Both the position numbers and the translations under genes were made by a program. The notes under the pieces were generated by a model. That model made no database searches. It saw only the letters and a list, made by a program, of their open reading frames with translations, and was not told the origin of the DNA. From Pedobacter psychrotolerans (GTDB lineage Bacteria > Bacteroidota > Bacteroidia > Sphingobacteriales > Sphingobacteriaceae), in the NCBI RefSeq assembly GCF_004340665.1, contig NZ_SLWO01000003.1:124001-188000 (forward strand): 64,000 bases of DNA. Direction: 5' to 3'. The stretch's first letter is position 1, and the number at the start of each line of letters is the position of its first letter. Shown piece after piece: positions 55,033-64,000 of this stretch.

Positions 55033-55779
55033 ATGCTTAAAAAAGAACGCCACGATTTTATTATGCGCCAGATCAATTTACACAACCGTGTACTTACTTC
55101 CGATTTGGTTCAACTACTTACTGTATCTGAAGATACCATCAGAAGAGACTTACAGGAGCTCGCAGATGAGGGTTTACTTTTTAAAGTTCATGGTGGTGCA
55201 TTATCTAAATCTTACCACAGTTCTTTCGATGACAGTACGGTTTATGCCAGGGATAGTAAAATTATCATTGCCAAAAAGGCAACCAATTTAATTACAGACG
55301 GAATGGTGGTTTTAACCGGAGGTGGTACCACAATTTTAGAGTTTGTAAAACAATTGCCTAAAAACATTGAAGCTACATTCTTTACCATTAGCCCCTTAGT
55401 GGCTGTTGAACTGGCCAAATACAATAATATCGAGGTGATATTGATTGGCGGTTTATTCTCTAAAAATTCTCAGGTTACTTATGGCGGACAGGTGATTACC
55501 CAGCTTGCTGAACTTAAAGCAGATTTATGCCTGATGGGTACCAGCGCCATCCATCCGGAGCAAGGGCTTACCGATACTTACTGGGAAATTAATCAATTAA
55601 AAAAAGCAATGTTAGCGGCCTCAAAAAAAACTGCGGTATTGTGTATTTCAGAGAAACTTGATATTGCACTGCGATTAAGGGTTTGCCCGATTGGAAGCAT
55701 CAGCTATCTCATTACAGAACTTGATCAGGATCATGAGTCATTAACCGGATACCGGGACAAGGAGGTTAATATTTTATAG
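55033..55779 (+). CDS. DeoR-family transcriptional regulator
   Basis: A 248-residue repressor of the DeoR/GlpR type, which bind sugar phosphates. The N-terminal helix-turn-helix is in VLTSDLVQLLTVSEDTIRRD and LADEGLLFKVHGGAL. The C-terminal sensor domain has LTGGGTTILEFVKQL and CLMGTSAIHPEQGLTD. It is divergent from susC1 and convergent with susD2. It probably controls the uptake genes around it in response to a sugar phosphate such as GlcN-6-P. That ligand is a guess from context. Confidence 0.9.
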   Translation: MLKKERHDFIMRQINLHNRVLTSDLVQLLTVSEDTIRRDLQELADEGLLFKVHGGALSKSYHSSFDDSTVYARDSKIIIAKKATNLITDGMVVLTGGGTTILEFVKQLPKNIEATFFTISPLVAVELAKYNNIEVILIGGLFSKNSQVTYGGQVITQLAELKADLCLMGTSAIHPEQGLTDTYWEINQLKKAMLAASKKTAVLCISEKLDIALRLRVCPIGSISYLITELDQDHESLTGYRDKEVNIL

Positions 55780-55780
55780 A

Positions 55781-55816
55781 AATGGGGCTTCGAAGATTCT
55801 GAGCCCCATTTGTTTT
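55781..55816 (+). terminator. Hairpin terminator after the DeoR gene
   Basis: AATGGGGCT (55781-55789) pairs with AGCCCCATT (55802-55810), followed by TGTTTTTT. It sits directly behind the regulator stop and before the end of the convergent susD2 gene. Confidence 0.82.
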
Positions 55817-57115
55817 TTAAAAACCAGGATCAGCAGGGGTATTGGTATTATTATCTCTTTCCTGAAAAGGGTAAGGGAAAAAGTTACGTTTCCGGCTTGC
55901 AACTGGTTGGTTAAACCTTCGCATATCTTCAATTTTTAAACCTGAAGCATATAATTCAATAGAACGGTGTTTATAAATTAAATCCAGCAATTGTTGTTGG
56001 GTATATGGCCCGGTTAATGCCGGTAATGCAGCTGCTACGCCGAACGGATCGCTGGTTTTGGTTACGACCTTGTTTAACTCCGCTAATGCATTAGTTAAAT
56101 CTGGCTGCCTTGTCAATACTTCAGCTTTAATCAACATAATTTCTCCTGGCAAATAAACCGGAAATGGCGTTGAAGTAGTTGTAGCAAAACCGCCCATTCG
56201 AATGGTTGCCGTTGGAGTACCCGCGAAGAAAGTATAAAATGGTATTCTCTTATCTACTACATCAGGAACGTTGGTGCCCGTTAATCCAAGATTAATATTT
56301 ATTGGCTGAAAAACATTATTGGAAGAAATAACGGTAAATAAAACATTTGGCGAAGTCGCATCAAATGCAAAAGATGATGTTTTGGTTAGATCTACCAAAT
56401 TTGCTTCTGTTAAAGCCAAAGGGTAATTCCCAGCAAACAGGGCATATCTTGCTTTCAAGGCGTGCAAAGTATTCACAATGTTAATGGTTGGCGGAATATT
56501 ACTGTTAAAACTTGATGAAATTGGGTTTGCAGCAATCACGGTTAGCGCATTATCCAATACAGCAATTGCCTTTGCGAAACCTGCCGCTCTGACAATAAAG
56601 GGCACGTTTTTACCAGTTCCATCCGGGATTCTTTCCCAGTACTGCGAGAGGTTTCCAATCGCCATAGCCTTAAAAATGCTCGAATATGCAATCAAGCCGG
56701 ATGCATAACCCTTATCTCCAAGGTTACCCGCATTCGCAATCACTAAGTCGGCATCATAAATAATCTTATTAGCGCTTGTCCACAGGTTAAATAGAATGGT
56801 ATTCGTACCATCAACGGCTGCTCCGCCTGTACTTAACTGCAACTCGGGTATATTCCCTGAATTGAGCAAAGAAAACTCATTGGTGATAAAACCGTTCGCA
56901 GCAACAGAATTAAACATCACTCCGGTTCTGTTTAACGTGTAAACCCTTTGCAAACCAATTGCTACAGCAGTTAAACCTTGCTGGCTAGTTAAGGCAACGT
57001 CTGTTTTTGCCCTGGATGGATCCTGATATTCTTTAGTGCAGGAGGCTAAACAGAATGCCCAGGCAATAGCAATACAGGTGATATATTTTGAAGTGGTATT
57101 TCTTAAACTTTTCAT
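55817..57115 (-). CDS. SusD/RagB-like lipoprotein (pair 2)
   Basis: A 432-residue SusD-type lipoprotein (CLASC lipobox, KEYQDPSRAKTDVAL) shorter than SusD1 and differently organised, with the C-terminal KHRSIELYASGLKIEDMRRF found in SusD-like proteins of this group. It follows susC2 by 18 bases. It is the substrate-binding partner of SusC2. Confidence 0.88.
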   Translation of the reverse strand: MKSLRNTTSKYITCIAIAWAFCLASCTKEYQDPSRAKTDVALTSQQGLTAVAIGLQRVYTLNRTGVMFNSVAANGFITNEFSLLNSGNIPELQLSTGGAAVDGTNTILFNLWTSANKIIYDADLVIANAGNLGDKGYASGLIAYSSIFKAMAIGNLSQYWERIPDGTGKNVPFIVRAAGFAKAIAVLDNALTVIAANPISSSFNSNIPPTINIVNTLHALKARYALFAGNYPLALTEANLVDLTKTSSFAFDATSPNVLFTVISSNNVFQPININLGLTGTNVPDVVDKRIPFYTFFAGTPTATIRMGGFATTTSTPFPVYLPGEIMLIKAEVLTRQPDLTNALAELNKVVTKTSDPFGVAAALPALTGPYTQQQLLDLIYKHRSIELYASGLKIEDMRRFNQPVASRKRNFFPYPFQERDNNTNTPADPGF

Positions 57116-57133
57116 AAATTTTTCCTTTATCGA

Positions 57134-60100
57134 TTAAAATTTAACTTGTAAACCTAAACTAAAGGTTCTTGGAATCGGAACCGATCCAAAATCGATGTTC
57201 CTTAAAATGGTAGACTGACCGCCTGAATTCACTTCTGGATCGTAACCTTTGTAATTATCCCACGAGATCAGGTTTCTGCCACTCAGGGTAACGGTCAGAT
57301 CACGCAGGTATTTAATTTTTCCTACATTATAACTTAAAGAAATCTCTCTTAACTTCACAAAAGAGCCATCATCAATCCGCCACTCTTCTATCGCATAAAC
57401 GCCAGCGACATAACCTCTCGGCAGCTGACCTAGTTGTTCTGCTTCAGCAACTTTTCCACTACCCACTCCCTGGCGTGTTCTCCAGTCGGCATTCCAAACA
57501 TCACCACCCTGAACAGCATCTAACTGTACATGAAGGTTAAATTTTTTATAGGAGAAATCATTCACAAATGAAGCGGTATAATCTGGATTCGGGTTACCCA
57601 ATACTTTACGCAAGGTTGTTCCGGTAGGTAAACCATCTGCGCCACGCTGTGGTGTAAAGGTGGTTGCCGAATTCTGAACTCCACGCTCTAGCTGCGGAAT
57701 TCCAGCTGCATTGGTTAACAAACTGCCATCGGGATTCCGGGCAAAGAAAGTTCCATAAAATACCCCTATTGCTTCACCATCAATAATGGCTACTGGCGCA
57801 CCAGGGTTCGTTGCAAACAACCTCAAACCACCTACATTAAGCGCCTGATTTCTATTTCTGTTGAAAACCACAGTGGTATTCCAGCTAAAGTCTTTTGATT
57901 TTATCGGCGTTCCATTCAAAACCAGTTCAATTCCCTTATTTCTCAGCGATCCGATGTTATCCAGAAAACTAGAAAATCCGGTAGAAGGTGCGGTAACACT
58001 GGCAATTAATAAATCACTTACCTTCTTATTGTACCAGTTAAACTGCAAGCCTAACCTGTTTTTAAAGAATGATAAATCTGTACCCAGCTCCAGTTCACGC
58101 TGGCGTTCTGGCTTAACATTTTCGTTAGCCAAAGTTGCACTCGAAAATAAGGATGCCCGAGCTAAGAAAGACTGTGTTGAATAAGCATTAATCCTGTCGT
58201 AAGCACCAATCCCTGTTAAATTGCCAGATTCTCCATAAGCAGCCCTGATTTTAAAGGTATCCCACCATGATGAAACACCGAGGTTTTTCCAGTAATCAGC
58301 AGATGACAACACATAACTTGCATTGCCTTTAAAATAGGTTTGTGTCCGGTTATCAGCACCGAATACGGTCGATTGATCCACACGAACAGCGCCGGTTAAG
58401 AAAAAGTGGTCTTTATATTTAAAAGTCTGCTGTAAATATCCTCCGGTTACCGAAAGCTGTGTTCTGCCATCTACACTAGGCAGTTGGGTAGCCGCAGCAT
58501 TAACGGTTTCAATCAGCGGAGCCAAACCACGACCATTTACCAATTGATATCGCGTTTGTTCATACTGAAAAGAGTACCCTAACTGTGTGGTAGAAGCAAT
58601 TTTATCACTGATTTTTGCCTGATAAGTCGCATTGATATCATTATTAAACTGAAATGCATTGTTACTGGCCGCACTGGCATAACCATTTAGTGTTCCATCC
58701 AGTGTTGCGCCACCACCATAAAAATCGGGGTTTACATTATAAGCAAACGGCGGAATATAAGTGGATCCATTAGAACCGGAATTATCTACACCAACCAAGA
58801 AGTTTAAAGTCAGATTTTTTACCGGATTAAGTTTCAGATTAGCGCTAGAAATGATTCTGTTGGTTTCCTGGCGTTGCTTAATATCCTCAATTACGGAAAC
58901 CGGATTCACCCGGCCACGCTCTCCAACCGCCAGCAGATTACCATTGGCATCTCTCGCAAAAATATCATGGAAGTTGCCAATAATGGTTACGGAGTTCATC
59001 GGTGAAAAAAATGAGTTACCATCTGGTTTCTCATTGGCGGCACTCCTGATGTAATTCATACCTACACTTAAAGATGCCCAATCGGTAATCTTTTGATCTA
59101 CGTTTGCCCGCAGATTATACCGGCTAAAATCTGTATTTTTAATAATGCCTTGATTGGTAAAATAACTTGCTGAAGTATAAAACTTGGTATTGTCTGTTCC
59201 TCCGCTGATGGAAACCGTGTTATCGGTGCCGTATCCGGTTTGGAAAATATAATCCTGATAGTTGTATCTCGTAACTGGCGTGGTATTGGTTAATAAGGCT
59301 GCGGTAGTAGCCGGAGGAGTTACCGCAGTTTGAATCACATCTTGTGTAAATGAATTCACTGAACCACCAAATTTAACCGGCGACTGATTCACCTCAATCT
59401 GTTTCCGCAATTCACTTACGGTTAGGCTGGTGTTAAAAGTAACCTGCGCCTTGCCGCTGGCACCTCTTTTGGTAAAAATCTGAATCACACCTGAGTTGGC
59501 CCTTGAGCCGTAAATAGCGGCTGCGGCAGCACCGTTTAAAACTTCAATACGATCAATATCTGCCGGATTAATATCGACCATCCGATTTTGACCTATGCTT
59601 CCCACTACGTTTCCACCATCATAATTTGATGAAGTATTGGTCACTCTGGTGGTGGAATTATTTACGATTACACCATCAATGATATACAGTGGTTCTGAAG
59701 ATGAGTTCACAGAACTAATTCCCCTTAACCTTACCGACATGCCGCCAGCAGGGTCTCCAGAATTCTGACTGATTTGTGCACCTGCAGCTTTCCCTTGTAA
59801 AGAAGATAGCACATTACCACTTGGTGCTTTATTTAAATCATCACCCTTTACGGTGCTTACATAACTACCTAGTTCTTTTCTGGTTGTTCCGGCAGATGTT
59901 CCTGTTACAATTACCTCATCAAGGCCAACAGCATCGCCGCTTAAAACACCATTTAACGCTACAGTTGTATTTTCCCCAAGTGAAACGGCTTGTACAGAAG
60001 ATTTATAGCCAACAAAAGAGAAGGATAGCTGATAACTTCCAGGCGCCAGGTCTACTGAAAAAGTATAGGCTCCGCTTCCGTTTGTACTCGTGGCCAGATT

Positions 60101-60283
60101 TGTATTTTGTATTTTAACCACCACCCCGGGAATGGGTGTATTATTAGCCCCATCAGTTACTTTTCCGCTAATGGTATACCGTTTACTTTGGGCATGAGCC
60201 TGCACTGTAAATAAGAGCAGGAGAAATGGGATCATCAATGTCATAAATAACTTTGATAACCATTGAAGGTAAATTTTTTCCAT
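57134..60283 (-). CDS. SusC/RagA-like TonB-dependent transporter (pair 2)
   Basis: A 1049-residue transporter with a long N-terminal signal segment (MIPFLLLLFTVQAHAQ), a regulatory-like domain (YTISGKVTDGANNTPIPGVV), a plug (LDEVIVTGTSAG, LYIIDGVIVNNS) and a barrel ending in GLQVKF. It forms a typical pair with the following susD2 gene. Two unrelated-looking SusCD pairs around one regulator suggest import of more than one oligosaccharide. Confidence 0.94.
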   Translation of the reverse strand: MEKIYLQWLSKLFMTLMIPFLLLLFTVQAHAQSKRYTISGKVTDGANNTPIPGVVVKIQNTNLATSTNGSGAYTFSVDLAPGSYQLSFSFVGYKSSVQAVSLGENTTVALNGVLSGDAVGLDEVIVTGTSAGTTRKELGSYVSTVKGDDLNKAPSGNVLSSLQGKAAGAQISQNSGDPAGGMSVRLRGISSVNSSSEPLYIIDGVIVNNSTTRVTNTSSNYDGGNVVGSIGQNRMVDINPADIDRIEVLNGAAAAAIYGSRANSGVIQIFTKRGASGKAQVTFNTSLTVSELRKQIEVNQSPVKFGGSVNSFTQDVIQTAVTPPATTAALLTNTTPVTRYNYQDYIFQTGYGTDNTVSISGGTDNTKFYTSASYFTNQGIIKNTDFSRYNLRANVDQKITDWASLSVGMNYIRSAANEKPDGNSFFSPMNSVTIIGNFHDIFARDANGNLLAVGERGRVNPVSVIEDIKQRQETNRIISSANLKLNPVKNLTLNFLVGVDNSGSNGSTYIPPFAYNVNPDFYGGGATLDGTLNGYASAASNNAFQFNNDINATYQAKISDKIASTTQLGYSFQYEQTRYQLVNGRGLAPLIETVNAAATQLPSVDGRTQLSVTGGYLQQTFKYKDHFFLTGAVRVDQSTVFGADNRTQTYFKGNASYVLSSADYWKNLGVSSWWDTFKIRAAYGESGNLTGIGAYDRINAYSTQSFLARASLFSSATLANENVKPERQRELELGTDLSFFKNRLGLQFNWYNKKVSDLLIASVTAPSTGFSSFLDNIGSLRNKGIELVLNGTPIKSKDFSWNTTVVFNRNRNQALNVGGLRLFATNPGAPVAIIDGEAIGVFYGTFFARNPDGSLLTNAAGIPQLERGVQNSATTFTPQRGADGLPTGTTLRKVLGNPNPDYTASFVNDFSYKKFNLHVQLDAVQGGDVWNADWRTRQGVGSGKVAEAEQLGQLPRGYVAGVYAIEEWRIDDGSFVKLREISLSYNVGKIKYLRDLTVTLSGRNLISWDNYKGYDPEVNSGGQSTILRNIDFGSVPIPRTFSLGLQVKF

Positions 60284-60517
60284 AAAATTAGGTTAGGATT
60301 AGGATTTTAAACAAATTTAGTAAAATCACTTATAACGCCAATTTTTATTCTTTTTGATGTAGCCTATACGAAATATTAATGCAAAAAAAAATGGAAATCC
60401 CTCTCTATGAAAGGAAGTGATTGATGTTATTTTGTGTTGTGCTTCTTATTAAAGAGAGGGAATAAAGGTTAGTGGTTTAAGCTATAGTTTAAACACTTTG
60501 TTTTTTTTGCTCCCAGC

Positions 60518-60539
60518 CCCCTCTCTTTCAGGAGAGGGG
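60518..60539. repeat. CCCCTCTC hairpin element downstream of anmK
   Basis: CCCCTCTC (60518-60525) / GAGAGGGG (60532-60539) with loop TTTCAG, ending 28 bases before the anmK stop. Related GGGGA/AGAGG-rich sequence follows up to 60567. It could be the anmK terminator or a repeat related in style to 29620-29641. Confidence 0.5.
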
Positions 60540-60567
60540 ATAAAGGGGAGAGGTCCTTTTTCCTCTC

Positions 60568-61764
60568 CTATTCCGGCAAGCTGATTTTACCCATGCATAC
60601 CGAAGGGATTCCTTTTCTATTTCCAAAATCAATTGGTGCGCCACATAGTGTTTCATTGGCCAAAACAGCAAACAACACAGCTTCCTTTGCATCAGGGTTG
60701 ATGTTTAAATCATGGGTAGTTACGAAGCTGGATTGCGGCAACAATTCCTTTAGTAAGCTCACCAATAAAGGATTATGCATCCCACCGCCACTCATAAAAA
60801 CACGTACTTTTGATTCCTTGCCGAAGCATCTTTGAATGGCATTAGCAATGATTTGTGCAGAGAAATGACACAAAGTAGCCATTACATCTTCTTTTTTAAG
60901 ATCTGCTGTACCCGAAACTTTTTGTGCAGCATCGAGATAATTCAGATTAAACAACTCCGGGCCAGTAGTTTTAGGAAAATCTGCAGCAAAAAAATCATGA
61001 TCAATCAAGGCAGATAATAAATCCAGGTTTAAATTTCCTGATAAACCTATGGCAGCATTTTGATCATAGAACTGATTAAAATGTTGTTGCATAAACTGAT
61101 CCATTAAAGTATTGCCCGGCCCCACGTCAGTAGAAAAAATTTCATCTGCATTCAAGCTTGCCGGGAGGTATGTAAAATTGGCAATGCCTCCAATATTTAG
61201 CATGATGCGGTCCTCTCCCGCTTTTGAAAAAATCAAATAATCGCCATATACTGCCAAAGGAGCACCCTCACCACCTGCGGCTAAATGCTTCTGGCGGAAA
61301 TCAGATAAGGTGATGATCCCTGTTTTCACTGCAACATGGTCGCCATCACCTATCTGTAGTGTTCCATTTGGATAATCTTCCATTTGATGCAACGATTTTG
61401 GTGCGTGGAAAATCGTTTGTCCATGGCTGGCAATGAAATCAATCTGCTCATTTTGATAACCCCATTCTTTCAGAGCTTCATTAATTAATTGCGCATGGGT
61501 ATCGGCAATCAACTCATTCATCAGGCAAACCAATTGCAAATCCACCTCTTTTTTAGAAAAGACAGCCTTTATTTTTGTCCGGAAATCTGCTGTAAAATCT
61601 CCGGTTTTAAATTCCAGCACCTCAATATCTGTATTAGCACCGCTCCCCTTAACCTTGCACAGTGCAATATCCAAACCATCCATAGAAGTTCCGCTCATTA
61701 AACCTATAATCAACCGTTCGGATTTATTTGCTCTTAAATAGAGGTTTTGGATTTGCTTATTCAT
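60568..61764 (-). CDS. anmK: Anhydro-N-acetylmuramic acid kinase
   Basis: A 398-residue AnmK. It phosphorylates and hydrolyses 1,6-anhydro-MurNAc to MurNAc-6-phosphate in peptidoglycan recycling. It shows the ATPase-fold motifs LIIGLMSGTSMDGLDIAL near the N terminus, FIASHGQTIFHAP, and DVGPGNTLMDQFM, with GGGMHNPLL near the C terminus. It is divergent from nagB, which would use the GlcN-6-P produced further along the pathway. Confidence 0.94.
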   Translation of the reverse strand: MNKQIQNLYLRANKSERLIIGLMSGTSMDGLDIALCKVKGSGANTDIEVLEFKTGDFTADFRTKIKAVFSKKEVDLQLVCLMNELIADTHAQLINEALKEWGYQNEQIDFIASHGQTIFHAPKSLHQMEDYPNGTLQIGDGDHVAVKTGIITLSDFRQKHLAAGGEGAPLAVYGDYLIFSKAGEDRIMLNIGGIANFTYLPASLNADEIFSTDVGPGNTLMDQFMQQHFNQFYDQNAAIGLSGNLNLDLLSALIDHDFFAADFPKTTGPELFNLNYLDAAQKVSGTADLKKEDVMATLCHFSAQIIANAIQRCFGKESKVRVFMSGGGMHNPLLVSLLKELLPQSSFVTTHDLNINPDAKEAVLFAVLANETLCGAPIDFGNRKGIPSVCMGKISLPE

Positions 61765-61919
61765 TGTCTTGATCGATTTTTAAAAATTGTTGAAGGTTGT
61801 TTCTGTACACCAGGCACTTTTCTCCTCCATTTAAACAATAAAAGTAAATAACCTTTATTAAAAACTGCATATAACTCGCTATCTTTACTGCTCCGTACAT
61901 TAAAAACCATACAAAAAAA

Positions 61920-63845
61920 ATGGCTAGATTAAATCTACTGGAGGAGACACGTTTCGAGAAACTACCCGTAAGCGTGTTCGAAAATCCAAAAATTGCTTCG
62001 ATTAATGTGGCGCACCGAATCGCCAATCTCATTAAATCCAAACAAGCAAGCAACACACCTGCAGTACTGGGCTTAGCAACAGGTGTTACCCCAATTGCAG
62101 TTTATGCCGAACTGGTAAGACTGCATAAAGAAGAGGGTTTAAGTTTTAAAAATGTGATTACTTTTAACCTGGATGAATACTATCCAATGGCGCCAACGGC
62201 AGCCCAAAGTTATGTCACCTTTATGAACGACAATCTTTTCGATCACATTGACATCGACAAGAACAATGTTCATATCCCTGATGGTACACTGGCACTGGAA
62301 GATATTCCGGCTTTTTGCCTTGATTACGAGAAGAAAATTGGTGATTTGGGTGGATTGGATATTCAGATTTTGGGAATTGGCCGTACAGGCCACATTGGAT
62401 TTAATGAACCTGGATCGGCACCAAATTCTGGTACACGATTAGTAACCTTGGATGATTTAACACGTAGAGATGCTGCCCGTGATTTCGGCGGAAAAACTTT
62501 TGTGCCTACCAAAGCCATTACCATGGGTATTGGCACCATCTTCAAAGCTAGAGAAATTATCTTAATGGCCTGGAGCCGTAAAAAAGCATCCATCATCAAA
62601 AAAGCAGTAGAAGGAGAAATCTCTGGTGAAGTTCCGGCAACGTACCTACAATTATCTGATCATGTTGAGTTTATCCTGGATACACCTGCTGCTTCAGAAC
62701 TGACCCGTTTTGATACGCCTTGGTTGGTTAAAGATTGCGTATGGACTGATGCGCTCATTCGTAAGGCTGTAATCTGGTTAGCCAATAGCTTAGGGAAACC
62801 GGTATTGAAGCTAACAGAAGATGATTACAACAATAACGGGATGGCACAACTGGCTACTGAAAAAGGACCGGTTTACAACATCAACATTCATATCTTCAAT
62901 AAATTACAACATACAATTACAGGCTGGCCAGGTGGAAAGCCTAACGCCGATGATTCTCAACGTCCGGAAAGAGCTGAACCAGCTAAAAAACGGGTAATTA
63001 TATTTTCGCCGCATCCTGATGATGATGTAATTTCTATGGGCGGTACTTTCATCCGTTTAGTTGATCAGAAACATGATGTGCATGTGGCTTATCAGACCTC
63101 TGGAAATACCGCTGTTTGGGATGATGATGCCTTGCGTTTTGTAGAATTTAATGTAGATTTTACAGAGAAAATGGGCATGGATAATACTCACCTGAAAGAA
63201 CTTTATCATAAAATGAGAACTTTCATTGAAGATAAGCAACCTAACCAGGTAGATACACCGGAAATTCAAACGGTAAAAGGATTGATCAGAAAAGGTGAGG
63301 CGATTGCAGGTGCAAGATATTGTGGCTTGGAAGATGATCACATTCACTTTCAGGCACTTCCTTTTTATGAAAGCGGAAAAAACCAGAAAAACCCGGTTAC
63401 AGATGCCGATATAGATTTAACTATTGAGCTGTTACAAAAAGTAAAACCCCAGCAAGTTTTTGCTGCCGGCGATTTTGAAGATCCACACGGAACGCATATT
63501 GTGTGTTTCAATATTATCCTTGCCGCTTTAACCCGCCTCCGTAAAACGGAAGACTGGGCTAAAGATTGCTGGTTATGGATGTATCGTGGTGCATGGCATG
63601 AATTTGAAACCCATGAAATTGAAATGGCTGTACCAATTTCTCCTCAGGAACTGGAGCGCAAAAGGAATGCAATTTTCAAGCACCAAAGTCAGAAAGACAG
63701 GGCTGTTTTTCCCGGAGATGATTCAAGGGAATTCTGGCAACGGGCAGAAGACCGAAATCGTGAAACGGCTAAAGCCTATGATGAACTTGGGCTGGCAGAA
63801 TACGAGGCAATGGAAGCTTTCGTAAGATGGAAGTTTCAAGATTAA
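61920..63845 (+). CDS. nagB: Glucosamine-6-phosphate deaminase fused to a PIG-L deacetylase domain
   Basis: A 641-residue two-domain protein. Residues about 1-270 are NagB (TFNLDEYYPMAP, GIGRTGHIGFNEPGS), which turns GlcN-6-P into fructose-6-P and ammonia. From about 355 comes a PIG-L/LmbE domain with the zinc motif PHPDDD at 364-369, which in other proteins removes acetyl groups from GlcNAc derivatives. The C-terminal AAGDFEDPHGTH segment supports that domain. Fusions of this type occur in Bacteroidota. Together they could deacetylate and deaminate amino sugars, but deacetylation by this domain is an inference. Confidence 0.93.
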   Translation: MARLNLLEETRFEKLPVSVFENPKIASINVAHRIANLIKSKQASNTPAVLGLATGVTPIAVYAELVRLHKEEGLSFKNVITFNLDEYYPMAPTAAQSYVTFMNDNLFDHIDIDKNNVHIPDGTLALEDIPAFCLDYEKKIGDLGGLDIQILGIGRTGHIGFNEPGSAPNSGTRLVTLDDLTRRDAARDFGGKTFVPTKAITMGIGTIFKAREIILMAWSRKKASIIKKAVEGEISGEVPATYLQLSDHVEFILDTPAASELTRFDTPWLVKDCVWTDALIRKAVIWLANSLGKPVLKLTEDDYNNNGMAQLATEKGPVYNINIHIFNKLQHTITGWPGGKPNADDSQRPERAEPAKKRVIIFSPHPDDDVISMGGTFIRLVDQKHDVHVAYQTSGNTAVWDDDALRFVEFNVDFTEKMGMDNTHLKELYHKMRTFIEDKQPNQVDTPEIQTVKGLIRKGEAIAGARYCGLEDDHIHFQALPFYESGKNQKNPVTDADIDLTIELLQKVKPQQVFAAGDFEDPHGTHIVCFNIILAALTRLRKTEDWAKDCWLWMYRGAWHEFETHEIEMAVPISPQELERKRNAIFKHQSQKDRAVFPGDDSREFWQRAEDRNRETAKAYDELGLAEYEAMEAFVRWKFQD

Positions 63846-63858
63846 TAAATTAAGATTT

Positions 63859-63892
63859 AAATCCCCACCTTGAAAAATGTGGGGATTTTTTT
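63859..63892 (+). terminator. Hairpin terminator after nagB
   Basis: AAATCCCCAC (63859-63868) pairs with GTGGGGATTT (63879-63888), followed by a T run. Located 14 bases past the nagB stop. Confidence 0.88.
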
Positions 63893-63899
63893 GTTTAAT

Positions 63900-63982
63900 C
63901 AACTTGCGAAGTCTCAAAGGCCAATAGCCCAGCAAGACTTCGACAGTTTAAACGAAAAACCCTGAAAGACTGACGAAGTTTT
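63900..63982. repeat. Second copy of the dispersed palindromic element
   Basis: The reverse complement of the right part of the element at 37863-37985, sharing ACTTCGTCAGTC, AAACTGTCGAAGTCT and GACTTCGCAAGTT with a variable spacer. It follows the nagB terminator, and both copies lie just downstream of genes. Confidence 0.6.
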
Positions 63983-64000
63983 TCCATCACTAAATCCCAC

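Noticed and set aside
59776..60117. 113-codon open frame on the plus strand
   Set aside because: It is antisense to the start of susC2, His/Leu-rich from reverse reading of the regulatory-like domain, and has no support as a gene.

Overview
The window looks like chromosomal DNA from a Bacteroidota bacterium, most likely a Pedobacter-like member of the Sphingobacteriaceae (inferred, not tested by search). The reasons are AT-rich DNA, SusC/SusD pairs, TAnnTTTG-type -7 promoter boxes, Bacteroidota lipoproteins and a type VI secretion system of the Bacteroidota-only subtype iii (T6SSiii).

Bases 1-29076 hold a nearly complete T6SSiii. The core is tssO2-tssO1-tssP-tssR-clpV-tssB-tssC on the minus strand, divergent from tssE-tssF on the plus strand, then tssG (minus, convergent with tssF) and tssN-tssK (plus). 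Three Hcp (TssD) genes and one VgrG are present. No separate TssQ lipoprotein was recognised, but there are two TssO-like genes. Downstream of vgrG is a tightly packed minus-strand cargo operon: a 57-residue spike-like protein missed by length filters, a DUF2931 lipoprotein, a Tle1-type lipase, a 327-residue unknown, a PAAR-like DUF4280 protein, an 891-residue unknown and a lipoprotein, followed after short gaps by a polytopic membrane protein and another lipoprotein. The cargo region is bracketed by two almost identical hcp genes that share structured flanking repeats. A flavodoxin-fold reductase gene lies between the hcp genes and tssC.

Bases 29077-39942 are housekeeping and mixed genes: a TlpA-like gene remnant, a GH16-like lipoprotein, a CAP-domain protein, an mdaB/antibiotic-biosynthesis-monooxygenase pair divergent from a LysR regulator, tRNA-Asp, prfA, lpxH, a prolyl oligopeptidase, and a ferredoxin-NADP reductase followed by its likely [2Fe-2S] ferredoxin. 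The intergenic spaces carry palindromic repeat elements.

Bases 39943-63845 form a glycan and amino-sugar scavenging region. GH2, GH92 and GH29 enzymes, with an S41 protease upstream, could strip N-glycan-like substrates. Two SusC/SusD pairs could import products, with a DeoR regulator between them. AnmK recycles anhydro-MurNAc, and a NagB-PIG-L fusion would feed amino sugars into glycolysis. A perfect LacI-type palindrome lies upstream of the GH92 gene, and 10-bp-phased ACGCA repeats lie between susC1 and the DeoR gene. The functional link between these genes is inferred from co-location and enzyme families.
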